DNA of 64,000 nucleotides from Fibrobacter sp. (GCA_024398965.1 JAKSIF010000013.1:1-64000); one strand, 5' to 3'. Numbered from the stretch's first letter, positions 47,152 to 57,685 are shown. Program-made: numbers and translations. Notes: a model not told the origin generated them from the letters alone.

Positions 47152-47769
47152 ATGAACGGTATTCTCGCAAAGAAATTGGGAATGACCCAAGTGTTCACGG
47201 AACAGGGCGAATGCGTCCCTGTCACGGTTCTCGAAGCCGGTCCGTGCGTGGTTGTTTCCCACAAGACAGAAGAGAAGGACGGCTACACTGCTGTCCAGAT
47301 CGGCTTTGGTCTCAAGAAGGAACAGCGTGCCAACAAGGCTGAAATCGGCCACTTCAAGAAGGCTGACGTTGCTGTTCGTGAACACCTCGCTGAATTTGAT
47401 GTCGCTGATCTCGAATCCTGGCCGGTAGGCAAGGAATTCGGTGCTGCCGATTTCGCTGACGCTAAGGTCGTCAACGTTTCCGGTATCTCCAAGGGTCACG
47501 GCTTCTCTGGTACCATCAAGCGCCACAACTTCCACAGCGGTCCTCGTTCCCACGGTACTCACAATATGCGTGAACCGGGTGGTACTTCCGCTCACTCCTA
47601 TCCGGGTCGTGTTTTCCCGGGTAAGCGCATGGCTGGCCAGTTCGGTAACAAGAAGGTTACCGTTAAGCACCTCCAGGTCGTTAAGGTTGATGGCGACCGC
47701 AACCTGATCTTCGTCCGTGGCGCAGTCCCCGGTGCTAAGAACAGCATTATCGTGGTGAGGAAAGACTAA
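47152..47769 (+). CDS. rplC: 50S ribosomal protein L3
   Basis: A 205-residue L3 starting MNGILAKKLGMTQVFTEQGECVPVTVLEAGPC, with the central KGHGFSGTIKRHNFHSGPRSHGTHN loop that reaches the peptidyl transferase centre and FPGKRMAGQFGNKKVTVKHLQVV near the end. An assembly-initiating protein of the 50S subunit. Its stop overlaps the rplD start by one base (TAATG). Typical length for a bacterial L3. Confidence 0.99.
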   Translation: MNGILAKKLGMTQVFTEQGECVPVTVLEAGPCVVVSHKTEEKDGYTAVQIGFGLKKEQRANKAEIGHFKKADVAVREHLAEFDVADLESWPVGKEFGAADFADAKVVNVSGISKGHGFSGTIKRHNFHSGPRSHGTHNMREPGGTSAHSYPGRVFPGKRMAGQFGNKKVTVKHLQVVKVDGDRNLIFVRGAVPGAKNSIIVVRKD

Positions 47770-48389
47770 TGGCTACTGCAAAGCTTTTCGCCGCTACTGG
47801 CGATTTTAAGAATGATATTCAGCTTCCGGCTCTCTTTGACGCCGAAGTCAACAAGGTCTGCATGTACCTCCACATTAAGGCTATCCTGAACAACAATCGT
47901 CAGGGTACCGCCAAGACCAAGACCAAGTCCGAAGTTTCCGGCGGTGGTCAGAAGCCTTGGAAGCAGAAGGGTACCGGTCGTGCTCGTTCCGGTCAGAACA
48001 CCTCTGCTGTTTGGGTTCGTGGTGCTAAGGCTCATGGTCCCAAGGTTCATGACTACTTTGAAAAGGTGAACAAGAAGGTCAAGAAGATCGCTTTCCACTC
48101 TGCTCTCGCTGCTAAGGCTGCTGAAGGCAAGGTGCAGGTGTTCGAAGCTCTCAGCTTCGCAGCTCCGAAGACTAAGGATCTCCTCTCCGTATTCGCAAAG
48201 TCCGGTCTGGAACAGCGTAACGCTCTCCTCATCGTTAGCGATAAGGATCAGAACCTCTACCTGTCCTCCAACAACATTCCTTGGTGCCGTTGCGCACGCG
48301 TTGCCGATGTCAACACTTACGACATCGTCCGTGCTAACAACGTCGTCATCTCTCAGGCTGCTCTTGCAGAACTTGAAGGAGGCCGCTAA
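47769..48389 (+). CDS. rplD: 50S ribosomal protein L4
   Basis: A 206-residue L4. The globular part includes QGTAKTKTKSEVSGGGQKPWKQKGTGRARSGQ, the loop that lines the peptide exit tunnel, and the C-terminal part ends NVVISQAALAELEGGR. In some bacteria L4 also represses its own S10 operon. One-base overlaps with rplC and rplW suggest tight coupling. Confidence 0.99.
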   Translation: MATAKLFAATGDFKNDIQLPALFDAEVNKVCMYLHIKAILNNNRQGTAKTKTKSEVSGGGQKPWKQKGTGRARSGQNTSAVWVRGAKAHGPKVHDYFEKVNKKVKKIAFHSALAAKAAEGKVQVFEALSFAAPKTKDLLSVFAKSGLEQRNALLIVSDKDQNLYLSSNNIPWCRCARVADVNTYDIVRANNVVISQAALAELEGGR

Positions 48390-48694
48390 TGGCTGAAATT
48401 CACGAAATTCTGGTTGCTCCGCACATCACCGAAGAAACTGCCAAGATCATGGTTGCTTCTAAGGATGTGAAGAAGTACGTTTTCAAGGTTGCCAAGTCTG
48501 CCACCAAGACCGAAATCAAGGATGCTATTGAAAAGCGTTTCAACGTTAAGGTTGATTCCGTCAATACCCTGATCAACCGTGGCAAGATCAAGCGCGTGCG
48601 TATGGGCATGGCTGCTGGCAAGAAGTCCAACTGGAAGAAGGCCTACATCACTTTGAAGGCCGGTCAGTCCATCGCTGAGTTCGAAGGAGTATAA
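48389..48694 (+). CDS. rplW: 50S ribosomal protein L23
   Basis: A 101-residue L23: [50 protein letters not shown] and [22 protein letters not shown]. Sits at the tunnel exit and is the docking point of trigger factor and SRP. GAAGGAGG before the ATG is in the end of rplD. Two bases separate it from rplB. Confidence 0.99.
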   Translation: MAEIHEILVAPHITEETAKIMVASKDVKKYVFKVAKSATKTEIKDAIEKRFNVKVDSVNTLINRGKIKRVRMGMAAGKKSNWKKAYITLKAGQSIAEFEGV

Positions 48695-48696
48695 TC

Positions 48697-49527
48697 ATGG
48701 GTCTGAAGTCTTATCGCCCGCTTACCCCGACGCTTCGTTATAAGCAGATTGGTGACCGTAAGGAAATCACTGCTGAAAAGCCGTACAAGCCGCTTACCGA
48801 AGGTATCAAGCGCAGCTCTGGCCGTAACAACGTCGGTGAAATCACCTCCCGCCGTCGCGGTGGTGGTCACAAGAAGTTGTATCGTCTCATTGATTTCAAG
48901 CGCAAGGACGCAGGCGTTTCTTGCACTATCGAAACCATCGAATACGATCCGAATCGTACCGCACGTATCGCTCTCGTTAAGTTCGAAAACGGTAAGCGTG
49001 CATACATCATCGCTCCGGCAGACGTTAAGGTCGGTGATGTACTGAACTCTGGTGAAGGTGCAGAATTCCGCGTCGGTAACGCATTGCCGCTTCGCGAAAT
49101 CCCGCTGAACACCATTATCCACAACATCGAAATGAAGCCGGGCAAGGGTGCTCAGATTGCTCGTTCCGCTGGTGCCGGTGCAGAACTGGTTGCTAAGGAC
49201 GGCAAGCTCTGCCAGGTTCGTCTCCCGAGTGGCGAAGTTCGCTACATTCCGGAAGACTGCCTCGCTACCGTTGGTCAGGTTTCCAATATCGATCACATGA
49301 ATGAATCCTCTGGTTCCGCTGGCCGTTCTCGTTGGCTCGGTAAGCGTCCGGCCGTCCGTGGTGTCGTTATGAACCCGGTCGATCACCCCCTTGGTGGTGG
49401 TGAAGGTCGTACCTCTGGTGGTCGTCATCCCTGCTCTCCTTGGGGTAAGAACTCTAAGGGTGCAAAAACTCGTAACAATAAGCGTACCGATCGTTTCATC
49501 GTACGTCGTCGTCAGAAGAGGGCCTAA
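48697..49527 (+). CDS. rplB: 50S ribosomal protein L2
   Basis: A 276-residue L2, essential for peptidyl transferase centre architecture and subunit joining. Conserved parts: [70 protein letters not shown] with the key histidine region. Begins [29 protein letters not shown] precedes the ATG. Three bases separate it from rpsS. Confidence 0.99.
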   Translation: MGLKSYRPLTPTLRYKQIGDRKEITAEKPYKPLTEGIKRSSGRNNVGEITSRRRGGGHKKLYRLIDFKRKDAGVSCTIETIEYDPNRTARIALVKFENGKRAYIIAPADVKVGDVLNSGEGAEFRVGNALPLREIPLNTIIHNIEMKPGKGAQIARSAGAGAELVAKDGKLCQVRLPSGEVRYIPEDCLATVGQVSNIDHMNESSGSAGRSRWLGKRPAVRGVVMNPVDHPLGGGEGRTSGGRHPCSPWGKNSKGAKTRNNKRTDRFIVRRRQKRA

Positions 49528-49530
49528 TTC

Positions 49531-49812
49531 ATGTCCAGATCCCTTAAGAAAGGTGCGTTCGTGGATTCCCACGTTCTCGTCAAAGCTCAGGCAATGGCTG
49601 GTTCCGACAAGAAGCAGGCCATCAAGACCTGGTCCCGCCGTTCCACTATCATTCCCGATATGGTCGGTCTCACTTTCTCCGTGTATAACGGTAAGCAGTT
49701 CATCCCGGTTTATGTAACCGAAAACATGGTTGGCCATAAGCTCGGTGAATTCTCCCTGACCCGTACTTTCAAGGGTCACCGTAAGACTGAAGCTGCTGGA
49801 GGCAAGAAATAA
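49531..49812 (+). CDS. rpsS: 30S ribosomal protein S19
   Basis: A 93-residue S19: [74 protein letters not shown]. It forms a complex with S13 in the 30S head and contacts the A-site finger. Its stop overlaps the rplV start by one base. Standard length. Confidence 0.99.
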   Translation: MSRSLKKGAFVDSHVLVKAQAMAGSDKKQAIKTWSRRSTIIPDMVGLTFSVYNGKQFIPVYVTENMVGHKLGEFSLTRTFKGHRKTEAAGGKK

Positions 49813-50159
49813 TGCAAGCTGTCGCTAAAGTGAAAAACGTACGCTACGGTGTTCGCAAGCTGCGTCGCGTTGTCGACCTGGTTCGTGGCAAGTCCGTTGC
49901 AGAAGCATTCGCAATGCTTTCCATCCTCCACACGCAGACCAAGGGCGCTCCCCTGGTAGAAAATGCTTTGAAGTCCGCTGTTGCTAACTTCAAGCAGAAG
50001 TCTGCCGCTCCGGTTGCCGCAGAAGAACTGGTCGTTAAGACCATTACCGCTGACGGTGCAACCATCATGAAGCGCATCCATCCGCGTTCTCAGGGCCGTG
50101 CTTTCCGTATCGAAAAGCCGCTCTCCCACCTCACAGTCGTTGTGGCCAACAAGGAGTAA
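49812..50159 (+). CDS. rplV: 50S ribosomal protein L22
   Basis: A 115-residue L22: [32 protein letters not shown] and the long beta hairpin [33 protein letters not shown] that lines the exit tunnel and is a site of macrolide resistance changes. One-base overlap with rpsS and a five-base gap to rpsC. Confidence 0.98.
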   Translation: MQAVAKVKNVRYGVRKLRRVVDLVRGKSVAEAFAMLSILHTQTKGAPLVENALKSAVANFKQKSAAPVAAEELVVKTITADGATIMKRIHPRSQGRAFRIEKPLSHLTVVVANKE

Positions 50160-50164
50160 TTACA

Positions 50165-50824
50165 ATGGGTCAGAAAACTCATCCGAATGGTCTTCGTCTT
50201 GGCGTTATCCGCGGCTGGGAATCCAAGTGGTATGCCGAAGACAAGTTTGCCGATCTTCTCTATGAAGACATCGTGCTCCGTCGCTACTTGATGAAGCGCT
50301 TCGAACATGCTTCCCTGTCCAAGGTTGGCATCGAACGTACCGTCAAGAAGGTTAACGTGAACCTCTTTACCGCTCGCCCGGGTATCGTTATCGGTCGTAA
50401 GGGCGAAGAATTGGAGAAGCTGAAGGGCGAACTCCAGTTCCTCACCGGAAAAGAAATCTATATTAACGTCCAGGAAATCAAGCGTCCCGACTCCGACGCC
50501 AAGTTGGTTGCCGAAAACATTGCTCGCCAGCTCGAAAAGCGTATTTCCTTCCGTCGCGCTATGAAGCGCGCCATCCAGAACGCAATGCGCGCTGGTGTGG
50601 AAGGTATCAAGGTGCAGTGCGGTGGCCGCCTCGGTGGTGCCGAAATTGCCCGCGTTGAAAAGTATGCTGAAGGTCGCGTACCTCTGCACACTCTTCGTGC
50701 TGACATTGATTACGCAACTGCTATCGCTAAGACCGTTTACGGTGCTATCGGTATCAAGGTGTGGATCATGCACGGTGAAAAGATTGGTAAGGACGTCATG
50801 TCCGATAACAAGAGAGAGAAGTAA
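50165..50824 (+). CDS. rpsC: 30S ribosomal protein S3
   Basis: A 219-residue S3: [24 protein letters not shown], a KH domain with [12 protein letters not shown], and [38 protein letters not shown]. Part of the mRNA entry helicase with S4 and S5. AAGGAGTAATTACA precedes the ATG. Shorter C-terminal tail than E. coli. Confidence 0.99.
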   Translation: MGQKTHPNGLRLGVIRGWESKWYAEDKFADLLYEDIVLRRYLMKRFEHASLSKVGIERTVKKVNVNLFTARPGIVIGRKGEELEKLKGELQFLTGKEIYINVQEIKRPDSDAKLVAENIARQLEKRISFRRAMKRAIQNAMRAGVEGIKVQCGGRLGGAEIARVEKYAEGRVPLHTLRADIDYATAIAKTVYGAIGIKVWIMHGEKIGKDVMSDNKREK

Positions 50825-50827
50825 TAT

Positions 50828-51241
50828 ATGCTGAGTCCTAAAAGAACATTACATCGTAAGCAGATGAAAGGCCGCATGAAGGGCGTCGCCTCTCGCGGCA
50901 ACTCCATCGCCTTTGGCGAATTCGGCATTCAGGCTCTTGAAAAGTGCTGGCTCACTGCTCGTCAGATTGAAGCCGCTCGTATCGCCATGACTCGTAAGAT
51001 CAAGCGCGGTGGCCGCGTTTGGATCCGCGTCTTCCCCGACAAGCCGATTACCCGCCATCCTGCAGAAGCTCGTATGGGTAAGGGTAAGGGTGCTGTTGAA
51101 TTCTGGGCAGCCGTAATCCTCCCGGGTCGCATCATTTTCGAAATGGGTGGTGTAGAACGCGAACTGGCACTGGAAGCTCTCCATGTGGCAGCTCAGAAGC
51201 TCCCCCTCAAGTGCAAAATCATCGAAGAATCGGAGATCTAA
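50828..51241 (+). CDS. rplP: 50S ribosomal protein L16
   Basis: A 137-residue L16: [56 protein letters not shown], then [35 protein letters not shown]. Positions tRNA in the A site. Start is three bases after rpsC. Stop overlaps the rpmC start by one base. Confidence 0.99.
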   Translation: MLSPKRTLHRKQMKGRMKGVASRGNSIAFGEFGIQALEKCWLTARQIEAARIAMTRKIKRGGRVWIRVFPDKPITRHPAEARMGKGKGAVEFWAAVILPGRIIFEMGGVERELALEALHVAAQKLPLKCKIIEESEI

Positions 51242-51432
51242 TGAAGGCACGTGAATTAAAGGAACTGGGCGTTGACCAGCTCAAGGAAAAGCTGGCCCAG
51301 TTGAATCTCGATCTGTTCAATTACCGCATGGCTGCTAAGCTCGGTAACTTGGAAAAACCCTCTTTGATCGCAACGACCCGTAAGGACATCGCTCGCGTCA
51401 AGACCATCCTCACCGAAAAGGCCAAGGCATAA
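51241..51432 (+). CDS. rpmC: 50S ribosomal protein L29
   Basis: A 63-residue L29: [60 protein letters not shown], a two-helix protein at the tunnel exit close to L23. The start is fixed by the TAATG overlap with rplP; an in-frame ATG 30 bases earlier is inside rplP. 18 bases separate it from rpsQ. Confidence 0.98.
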   Translation: MKARELKELGVDQLKEKLAQLNLDLFNYRMAAKLGNLEKPSLIATTRKDIARVKTILTEKAKA

Positions 51433-51450
51433 GCCGGGCAGGAGCAGGAA

Positions 51451-51705
51451 ATGGATAGAAACCTTCGTAAGGTTAAGCAGGGTGTAGTCAGCTCTGACAA
51501 GATGGACAAGACCATCACGGTTGTGGTTGAAAACCGCAAGCGTCACCCGATGTACAACAAGATCATGACTACTACTAAGAAGCTCAAGGCTCATGATGAA
51601 AAGAATGAAGCCCAGGAAGGCGACTTGGTAGAAATCATGGAAACTCGTCCCCTCTCTGCAACTAAGCGCTGGCGCTTGGTTCGCATTGTGGAAAAGAAGA
51701 AATAA
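51451..51705 (+). CDS. rpsQ: 30S ribosomal protein S17
   Basis: An 84-residue S17 with the OB fold: [34 protein letters not shown], and [32 protein letters not shown]. Primary 16S binder in the body of the 30S subunit. AGGAGCAGGAA lies before the ATG. A 21-base gap leads to rplN. Confidence 0.99.
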   Translation: MDRNLRKVKQGVVSSDKMDKTITVVVENRKRHPMYNKIMTTTKKLKAHDEKNEAQEGDLVEIMETRPLSATKRWRLVRIVEKKK

Positions 51706-51726
51706 TCTTTTTGGAGTAAGGCGAAT

Positions 51727-52095
51727 ATGATTCAAGAAGAAACCAGACTCGTCGTGGCCGATAACAGTGGTGCCAAGGAAGTCGCCTGCATCCGCGTTTT
51801 GGGTGGCACAAACCGTCGCTATGCTAGCATCGGTGATGTCATCAAGGTAGCCGTTAAAGACGCTATCCCCCAGAGCAAGGTGAAGAAGGGTTCCGTGGCC
51901 GACGCCGTCGTCGTCCGCACTCGTAAGGAAATCGCACGTCCGGATGGAACTTTGATCCGTTTCTCCGACAATGCAGTGGTTCTCATCAACAAGGAAGGTG
52001 AACCGCGTGGAACCCGTATTTTTGGACCGGTGGCTCGTGAGCTCCGCGACAAGAAGTACATGAAGATCATCTCCCTCGCACCTGAGGTTCTCTAA
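51727..52095 (+). CDS. rplN: 50S ribosomal protein L14
   Basis: A 122-residue L14: [59 protein letters not shown], and [28 protein letters not shown]. Binds 23S and is the target of the silencing factor RsfS. GGAGTAAGGCGAAT precedes the ATG. Stop overlaps the rplX start by one base. Confidence 0.99.
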   Translation: MIQEETRLVVADNSGAKEVACIRVLGGTNRRYASIGDVIKVAVKDAIPQSKVKKGSVADAVVVRTRKEIARPDGTLIRFSDNAVVLINKEGEPRGTRIFGPVARELRDKKYMKIISLAPEVL

Positions 52096-52394
52096 TGGCA
52101 AACATCAAGAAGAATGATAACGTCAAGGTGATTTCCGGTGCCAACAAGGGCAAGACCGGCACCGTGATCAGTGTCAAGGACGGCAAGGTGACCGTTAGCG
52201 GCGTTAACGTCTGCAAGCGTCATGAAAAGCCGAGCCAGACCAACCAGGCTGGTGGCATCATCGAAAAGGAACTGCCCATCGACATTTCCAACGTGATGCT
52301 CCTCGAAGGCAATACTCCTGTTCGCACTCGTATCGTTCGTGAAGCCGGCAAGAAGGCTGTCCGCGTGAGTGTCAAGACCGGAAAGGCGGTATAA
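52095..52394 (+). CDS. rplX: 50S ribosomal protein L24
   Basis: A 99-residue L24 with the KOW motif: [64 protein letters not shown]. One of two assembly initiators of the 50S subunit. One-base overlap with rplN; two bases to rplE. Confidence 0.98.
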   Translation: MANIKKNDNVKVISGANKGKTGTVISVKDGKVTVSGVNVCKRHEKPSQTNQAGGIIEKELPIDISNVMLLEGNTPVRTRIVREAGKKAVRVSVKTGKAV

Positions 52395-52396
52395 CT

Positions 52397-52936
52397 ATGA
52401 ACCAGATGAAGCAATTTTATCTCGAAAAAGTCGTCCCGGCCTTGCAGCAGAAGTTTGCTTACAAGAACGTGATGATGATTCCGCGCCTCGAAAAGATCGT
52501 GATCAACATGGGTGTTGGCGCTGCTTCCCAGAACCGTAAGATTCTCGATGAAGCCGTTGATACTCTGACTGCTATCACTGGTCAGAAGGCAATCGTCACC
52601 AACGCCAAGAAGGCTGTTGCTCAGTTCCACCTCCGCGAAGGTATCGGTATCGGCGCTAAGGTAACTCTCCATGGTGATAACATGTGGGACTTCCTCTATC
52701 GCTTTATCAACATCGACCTTCCTCGTGTTCGTGACTTCCGTGGTCTCGCACGTCGTGGCTTCGATGGCATGGGTAACTTTACCCTGGGCATCAAGGAACA
52801 GACCATCTTCGTTGAAATCGACATCGATAAGATTTCTCGTACCTTCGGTATGGACATTTCTTTCGTTACCTCTGCAAAGACCGATGACGAAGGCCGTGCT
52901 CTCCTCGAAGAACTTGGACTCCCCTTCCGCAAGTAA
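52397..52936 (+). CDS. rplE: 50S ribosomal protein L5
   Basis: A 179-residue L5: [65 protein letters not shown] and [32 protein letters not shown]. Binds 5S rRNA with L18 and L25 and contacts P-site tRNA. Starts two bases after rplX. Standard length. Confidence 0.99.
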   Translation: MNQMKQFYLEKVVPALQQKFAYKNVMMIPRLEKIVINMGVGAASQNRKILDEAVDTLTAITGQKAIVTNAKKAVAQFHLREGIGIGAKVTLHGDNMWDFLYRFINIDLPRVRDFRGLARRGFDGMGNFTLGIKEQTIFVEIDIDKISRTFGMDISFVTSAKTDDEGRALLEELGLPFRK

Positions 52937-52945
52937 GGTAATACC

Positions 52946-53131
52946 ATGGCAAGCACAAGAATGATTGAAAAATGCAAGCGTACTCCGAAGTATACCGTTC
53001 GTGGGTACAACCGTTGCAAGCGTTGCGGTAGGCCGCACGCCTTTATGCGCCGCTTTGGCCTTTGCCGTATTTGCTTCCGCGAAATGGCACTCGCCGGCGA
53101 AATCCCCGGTATCACTAAGTCGTCTTGGTAA
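52946..53131 (+). CDS. rpsN: 30S ribosomal protein S14, zinc type
   Basis: A 61-residue type Z S14: [54 protein letters not shown]. Four cysteines in two CxxC pairs (CKRC, CRIC) hold zinc, unlike the ~100-residue zinc-free form that many bacteria keep for zinc starvation. TAAGGTAATACC precedes the ATG. Thirteen bases lie before rpsH. Confidence 0.99.
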   Translation: MASTRMIEKCKRTPKYTVRGYNRCKRCGRPHAFMRRFGLCRICFREMALAGEIPGITKSSW

Positions 53132-53144
53132 GGAGAGTATACTC

Positions 53145-53540
53145 ATGGCAATGACAGATCCTATCGCCGATATGCTCACCCGTATCCGCAATGCCTCTAC
53201 GGCAAAGCTCCCCGTGGTGGACATTCCCGCCAGCAACCTGAAGCGTGAAATCGCTCGCGTTCTGCAGGAAAAAGGTTTCATTAAGAAGTTCGTCGTAGTT
53301 GAAGACGGCAAGCAGGGCATGCTCAAGGTCCTTCTCCGCTACACCAACGGCGAAGCCGCTATCCAGGGCCTTCAGCGCGTTTCTACGCCGGGTCTTCGTC
53401 ACTACGTTGACGCAGCCAAGCTCCCGCGCGTTCGCAATGGCCTCGGCTATGCAATCATCTCCACCTCTAAAGGCGTCATGACTGACCACGAAGCTCGCAA
53501 GGAAAATGTGGGCGGCGAAGTCATCGCAAAGGTTTGGTAA
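53145..53540 (+). CDS. rpsH: 30S ribosomal protein S8
   Basis: A 131-residue S8: [49 protein letters not shown], and the C-terminal [28 protein letters not shown] primary 16S binder and, in E. coli, repressor of the spc operon. GGAGAGTATACTC gives the binding site at ATG 53145. Two bases to rplF. Confidence 0.99.
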   Translation: MAMTDPIADMLTRIRNASTAKLPVVDIPASNLKREIARVLQEKGFIKKFVVVEDGKQGMLKVLLRYTNGEAAIQGLQRVSTPGLRHYVDAAKLPRVRNGLGYAIISTSKGVMTDHEARKENVGGEVIAKVW

Positions 53541-53542
53541 AG

Positions 53543-54082
53543 ATGTCCCGTATCGGTAAAGCTATTATCAACATCCCGGCCGACGTTAAAGTCGCCATCA
53601 ATGGTCAGAACATTAAGGTTGAAGGCCCCAAGGGCAAGCTCGAAGCTGACGTTCACGAACTGATCGCTATCAAGTTCGAAAACAACCAGCTTTCCTTCAC
53701 CCGTCCTGACGATCAGAAGTTCACTCGTGCAATTCATGGCACTACCCGTGCTCTCGTTGCAAACATGGTCGAAGGCGTTACCAAGGGTTTCCAGAAGACT
53801 CTCGAAATCGTTGGCGTTGGCTACCGTGTAGAACAGAAGGGCAAGGACCTCAACCTCGTTCTCGGTTTCTCTCATCCGGTTATCTACAAGGCACCGGAAG
53901 GCGTTGAACTGAAGGCTGTTGATCCGCTGAAGATCACTATCTCCGGCATCGACAAGCAGAAGGTTGGCCAGGCTGCTGCTGAAATTCGCAAGTACCGCCG
54001 TCCTGAACCGTATAAGGGCAAGGGCATTAAGTACGAAGGCGAAATTGTCCGTCGTAAGCAGGGTAAGAAGACAGGTAAATAA
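53543..54082 (+). CDS. rplF: 50S ribosomal protein L6
   Basis: A 179-residue L6: MSRIGKAIINIPADVKVAINGQNIKVEGPKGKLEADVHE, GTTRALVANMVEGVTKGFQKTLEIVGVGYRVEQKGKDLNLVLGFSHPV, and KVGQAAAEIRKYRRPEPYKGKGIKYEGE. Two similar domains near the sarcin-ricin loop. ATG at 53543 follows the rpsH stop by two bases. Confidence 0.99.
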   Translation: MSRIGKAIINIPADVKVAINGQNIKVEGPKGKLEADVHELIAIKFENNQLSFTRPDDQKFTRAIHGTTRALVANMVEGVTKGFQKTLEIVGVGYRVEQKGKDLNLVLGFSHPVIYKAPEGVELKAVDPLKITISGIDKQKVGQAAAEIRKYRRPEPYKGKGIKYEGEIVRRKQGKKTGK

Positions 54083-54091
54083 GGGTAAACT

Positions 54092-54463
54092 ATGACTGCA
54101 ATTGCTAAGAAAAGAATCCAGTCCAGAATCGCACGCCACGCACGCGTACGTAAGTCTGTTGTCGGAACTGCAGAAAGCCCTCGTTTGGCTGTTCGCCGTT
54201 CTCTGTCTCACATGACTGCCCAGATCATCGACGACGTCAACAACAAGTCTCTTGTTCAGCTCACCACTACTTCCAAGGAATTCCAGGGCAAGTATGGCGA
54301 AATGACCAAGTCCGAACAGAGCAAGCAGCTCGGTCTCTTGATTGCTGAAGTCGCAAAGTCCAAGGGCATTGAATCCGTGGTCTTCGACCGCGGCGGTTAC
54401 ATCTATCATGGTCGCGTTCAGGCCCTTGCAGAAGGTGCTCGTGAAGGCGGCTTGAAATTCTAA
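54092..54463 (+). CDS. rplR: 50S ribosomal protein L18
   Basis: A 123-residue L18: [45 protein letters not shown], and [32 protein letters not shown]. Binds 5S rRNA together with L5. AAGGGTAAACT precedes the ATG. Stop overlaps the rpsE start by one base. Confidence 0.99.
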   Translation: MTAIAKKRIQSRIARHARVRKSVVGTAESPRLAVRRSLSHMTAQIIDDVNNKSLVQLTTTSKEFQGKYGEMTKSEQSKQLGLLIAEVAKSKGIESVVFDRGGYIYHGRVQALAEGAREGGLKF

Positions 54464-54957
54464 TGAGGTACACTTTGGAACGCGAAGCTCAAGTTTCTGA
54501 ATTTGAAGACAAGGTTGTACACATCAACCGTTGCGCTAAGACCGTTAAGGGCGGTCGTCGTATGTCCTTCTCCGCTCTCGTTGTCGTTGGCAACAAGAAC
54601 GGCAAGATCGGCGTAGGCCTCGGCAAGGCTAAGGAAGTTTCCGAAGCTATCCGTAAGGGTACCGAAGCTGCTCACCGCAACATCGTCGAAGTCCAGCTCC
54701 TGGACGGCACCATCCCTCATGACATCGAAGTCAAGAGCGGCGCTACCCGCATCCTCCTGATGCCGGCTGCTCCGGGTACTGGTGTTATCGCCGGTGCTGC
54801 TGCCCGTGCAGTTCTCGAACTCGCCGGTGTGCGCAACATCCTCACTAAGATTCACGGTTCCTCTAATCCGAGCACTGTCGTTCGCGCTTGCGTCGATGGC
54901 CTCGTTTCCCAGAAGAACAAACAGGACTGCGCAGCTCTGCGCGGTGCTAACGCCTAA
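54463..54957 (+). CDS. rpsE: 30S ribosomal protein S5
   Basis: A 164-residue S5: [53 protein letters not shown], then [49 protein letters not shown]. Accuracy and mRNA entry protein; the region around the first loop is where spectinomycin resistance arises. One-base overlap with rplR and 11 bases before rpmD. Confidence 0.99.
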   Translation: MRYTLEREAQVSEFEDKVVHINRCAKTVKGGRRMSFSALVVVGNKNGKIGVGLGKAKEVSEAIRKGTEAAHRNIVEVQLLDGTIPHDIEVKSGATRILLMPAAPGTGVIAGAAARAVLELAGVRNILTKIHGSSNPSTVVRACVDGLVSQKNKQDCAALRGANA

Positions 54958-54968
54958 GGGGTAATACA

Positions 54969-55148
54969 ATGAAGAAAGTTCGTATTACTTTGATCAAGGG
55001 TACCGTCCGTCGCCTCCCGATGCATCGTGCAAACGTTGCAGCTCTGGGCCTCCGCAAGATCGGACAGACTGTTGAACACAATTTGACCCCGTCCATTCAG
55101 GGCATGATCAATGCCGTGGCTGACATGGTAAAGGTCGAGGAGATCTAA
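54969..55148 (+). CDS. rpmD: 50S ribosomal protein L30
   Basis: A 59-residue L30, translated by eye: MKKVRITLIKGTVRRLP, HRANVAALGLRKIGQTVEHNLTP, SIQGMINAVADMVKVEEI. The ferredoxin-like fold and the GLRKIGQTV block are typical. GGGGTAATACA precedes the ATG. It lies in its standard slot between rpsE and rplO and is absent in some bacterial groups. One base separates its stop from the rplO start. Confidence 0.97.
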   Translation: MKKVRITLIKGTVRRLPMHRANVAALGLRKIGQTVEHNLTPSIQGMINAVADMVKVEEI

Positions 55149-55149
55149 G

Positions 55150-55587
55150 ATGGAACTCAATACTCTCAATCCTGGCAAGGCCAAGGTCGTTAAGCGCAAG
55201 CGTATCGGTCGTGGTCCGGGTTCCGGTTGGGGCACCACCGCTGGCCGTGGTCAGAAGGGTGCCGGTGCTCGTAAGAGTGCTAAGGCCGGTCGTGTCGCTT
55301 TCGAAGGCGGCCAGATGCCTATCCACCGTCGTATCCCGAAGCGTGGCTTCAAGCACGCTGGTGTTGAATACCAGATCGTGAACCTGAAGAAGCTCGCCTC
55401 CTGCAGCGTTGTTGACTTTGATGCTCAGGTCCTGTTCGATCAGGGCTTCATCAAGGACACCGACAAGCTGGTTAAGGTCCTCGCTTTTGGTGCCATCGAT
55501 AAGGCTATCAACGTAAAGGTTAACGCTATCAGCGAAAAGGCTAAGAGCCTCATTGAAGCTGCTGGCGGCAAAGTCGAGATCATCTAA
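55150..55587 (+). CDS. rplO: 50S ribosomal protein L15
   Basis: A 145-residue L15: MELNTLNPGKAKVVKRKRIGRGPGSGWGTTAGRGQKGAGARKSAKAGRVAFEGGQMPIHRRIPKRGF, the glycine/arginine-rich N-terminal tail, and a globular C-terminal domain. GAGGAGATCTAAG lies before the ATG. Stop overlaps the secY start by one base. Confidence 0.99.
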   Translation: MELNTLNPGKAKVVKRKRIGRGPGSGWGTTAGRGQKGAGARKSAKAGRVAFEGGQMPIHRRIPKRGFKHAGVEYQIVNLKKLASCSVVDFDAQVLFDQGFIKDTDKLVKVLAFGAIDKAINVKVNAISEKAKSLIEAAGGKVEII

Positions 55588-56945
55588 TGGAAGCTCTCAA
55601 GAAAGCTATTGATGCGTTTGTCAATGCCTTCAAGATTGAAGACCTGCGTAAGAAGTTGCTTTTTACGCTTGGTCTTTTGATCGTTTATCGTATTGGCGCT
55701 CACATCACCATCCCCGGTGTGAATTCCGCAGTTCTTGCTGAATTCTTCCGTAACTCTAATAATTTGTTTGGCTTGTATGACTCCTTTACCGGTGGTGCAT
55801 TTGCTAAGGCAACTGTATTCGCCCTGGGCATCATGCCTTACATTAGTGCGAGCATTATCATTCAGTTGATGGGCTCTGTTATTCCTGCGATCCAGACCCT
55901 GCAGAAGGAAGGACAGGAAGGACGTGCCAAGCTGAATCAGTATACTCGCTACTTCACGGTGGCCCTGGCTGCCTTGCAGGGATGGGGCATTTCTGTATGG
56001 CTTTCCTCCCTTAAGGTAACTACTGCTACTGGTGCTGTGTCTGTCCTCGCTGAGGACTTCTCCTCCGGCATCGGTAACATTGGTTTCCGTCTTTTAGCTA
56101 CCCTGACCTTCACCGCTGGTACGATCTTCGTGATGTACCTGGGCGAACAGATTACGTCCCATGGTGTAGGTAATGGTATCTCTCTTATCATCTTCGCCGG
56201 TATCGTCGGCGGCCTCCCGAGGGCCGTTCTTGCCGAAACTGAAATGTTTAAGGAAGGCATTCAGCCTCTTGCCATTGAAATCTTCATTCTGGCAGTGGTG
56301 GTTGCAATTGTCGGCTTTATCGTTTTTGTTGAGCAGGCGAACCGTCGCATTCCGCTCCAAAGTCCTCGTAGGACCGTCGGAAGTAAGGTTGTGGGTGGTC
56401 AGTCCAGCTATTTGCCTTTCAAGGTTAATACTGCGAACGTGATCCCTGTGATCTTCGCTAGCTGCATCATGTTCATTCCGGCCATGGTTGCATCTTGGTT
56501 CCCGAACGTGTCTGTTATGCAGGCTTTTGCCACTGCATTTATCCCTGGTCACCTGACATACAGTGTGGTAGATGCTCTCCTGATTATTTTCTTCACCTTC
56601 TTCTACACAGCAATCCAGTACAACCCGAACGATATTGCTGAAAATCTGAAGAGGTCTGGAGCATTTATTCCGGGAGTTCGTCCGGGTAAGCAGACGGCAG
56701 AATACATTGACCATGTTTTGACCAGAATTTCTTTGCCTGGGTCCCTTTATCTCGCTTTAATTAGCGTTGGACCTTGGTATTTGAAAGACGCACTCAATAT
56801 GAGTTTCTATATTGGGGGCACCTCGGTCTTGATCGTGGTTGGTGTGGCACTGGATACTCTTCGTCAACTCGAAGCCCAGTTGCATACCAAGAATTATGAA
56901 GGTTTCTTGAAACATGGCCGCATTCGCGGCAGGATGGCAAGCTAG
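55587..56945 (+). CDS. secY: Protein translocase subunit SecY
   Basis: A 452-residue membrane channel with ten segments: [35 protein letters not shown], the plug/second segment region, [46 protein letters not shown], and the C-terminal [33 protein letters not shown]. Core of the Sec pore for secretion of the many lipoproteins seen here. Overlaps infA (GTG start) by one base. adk and map, common followers of secY, are absent. Confidence 0.99.
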   Translation: MEALKKAIDAFVNAFKIEDLRKKLLFTLGLLIVYRIGAHITIPGVNSAVLAEFFRNSNNLFGLYDSFTGGAFAKATVFALGIMPYISASIIIQLMGSVIPAIQTLQKEGQEGRAKLNQYTRYFTVALAALQGWGISVWLSSLKVTTATGAVSVLAEDFSSGIGNIGFRLLATLTFTAGTIFVMYLGEQITSHGVGNGISLIIFAGIVGGLPRAVLAETEMFKEGIQPLAIEIFILAVVVAIVGFIVFVEQANRRIPLQSPRRTVGSKVVGGQSSYLPFKVNTANVIPVIFASCIMFIPAMVASWFPNVSVMQAFATAFIPGHLTYSVVDALLIIFFTFFYTAIQYNPNDIAENLKRSGAFIPGVRPGKQTAEYIDHVLTRISLPGSLYLALISVGPWYLKDALNMSFYIGGTSVLIVVGVALDTLRQLEAQLHTKNYEGFLKHGRIRGRMAS

Positions 56946-57163
56946 TGGCTAAAGAAGAAGGCATTCAAGTAGAAGGCGTTGTGTTGGAAGCACTCCCCAA
57001 CGCATTCTTCCGTGTCCAGCTCGGAAATGGTCATGAGATTCTTGCTCATGTGTCAGGAAAGATGCGTCGGCATTTCATTAGAATTTTGCCCGACGATAAA
57101 GTGTTGGTAGAGATTTCGCCTTACGATCTCAATCGTGGTCGAATCACATACCGTTACAAGTAA
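56945..57163 (+). CDS. infA: Translation initiation factor IF-1
   Basis: A 72-residue OB-fold protein: [69 protein letters not shown]. Binds the 30S A site. The start is GTG at 56945, sharing the last base of the secY stop (TAGTG). A rare start codon for a highly expressed factor, but the length and M-A-K-E N terminus fit the family exactly. Confidence 0.98.
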   Translation: MAKEEGIQVEGVVLEALPNAFFRVQLGNGHEILAHVSGKMRRHFIRILPDDKVLVEISPYDLNRGRITYRYK

Positions 57164-57190
57164 TAGGTATTTTCAAAGAAGGTCAAACCT

Positions 57191-57307
57191 ATGAAAATCA
57201 AAGCCTCCATCAAACCCAGATGTGAAAACTGCAAGATCATCCGTCGTAAGGGTGTATTGCGCATCATCTGTTCGAAGAACCCCCGTCACAAGCAGAAGCA
57301 GGGATAA
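57191..57307 (+). CDS. rpmJ: 50S ribosomal protein L36
   Basis: A 38-residue L36, found by reading the gap between infA and rps[39 protein letters not shown]. Cys11, Cys14, Cys27 and His33 form the zinc site, so this is the zinc form. GAAGGTCAAACCT precedes the ATG. Nine bases to rpsM. Confidence 0.98.
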   Translation: MKIKASIKPRCENCKIIRRKGVLRIICSKNPRHKQKQG

Positions 57308-57316
57308 GGAGATCGT

Positions 57317-57685
57317 ATGGCACGTATCGCTGGTGTCGATTTACCGAGAAACAAGACTGTTGAATACGGTCTGACGGCAATCTATGGTGTCGGTCTGTTC
57401 ACCGCTAATAAGGTCTGTGCTCAGCTGGGCATTGACAAGACCAAGAAGTGTGACGACCTGACTGAAGAAGAACAAGGTAAGATTCGTCATCTCTTGGAAG
57501 ACGAATACTCTGTGGAAGGTCAGCTCCGCGCAGAAATCACCTTGAACATTAAGCGTCTGCAGGATATTGGCTGCTATCGTGGTATCCGCCACCGCAAGGG
57601 CCTCCCGGTCCGCGGTCAGCGTTCCCGCACCAATGCTCGTACTCGTAAGGGTCCGAAGAAGACTGTGGCTAACAAGAAGAAGTAA
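57317..57685 (+). CDS. rpsM: 30S ribosomal protein S13
   Basis: A 122-residue S13: [40 protein letters not shown] and the basic tail [34 protein letters not shown] that contacts P-site tRNA. AAGGAGATCGT precedes the ATG. Eleven bases to rpsK. Confidence 0.99.
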   Translation: MARIAGVDLPRNKTVEYGLTAIYGVGLFTANKVCAQLGIDKTKKCDDLTEEEQGKIRHLLEDEYSVEGQLRAEITLNIKRLQDIGCYRGIRHRKGLPVRGQRSRTNARTRKGPKKTVANKKK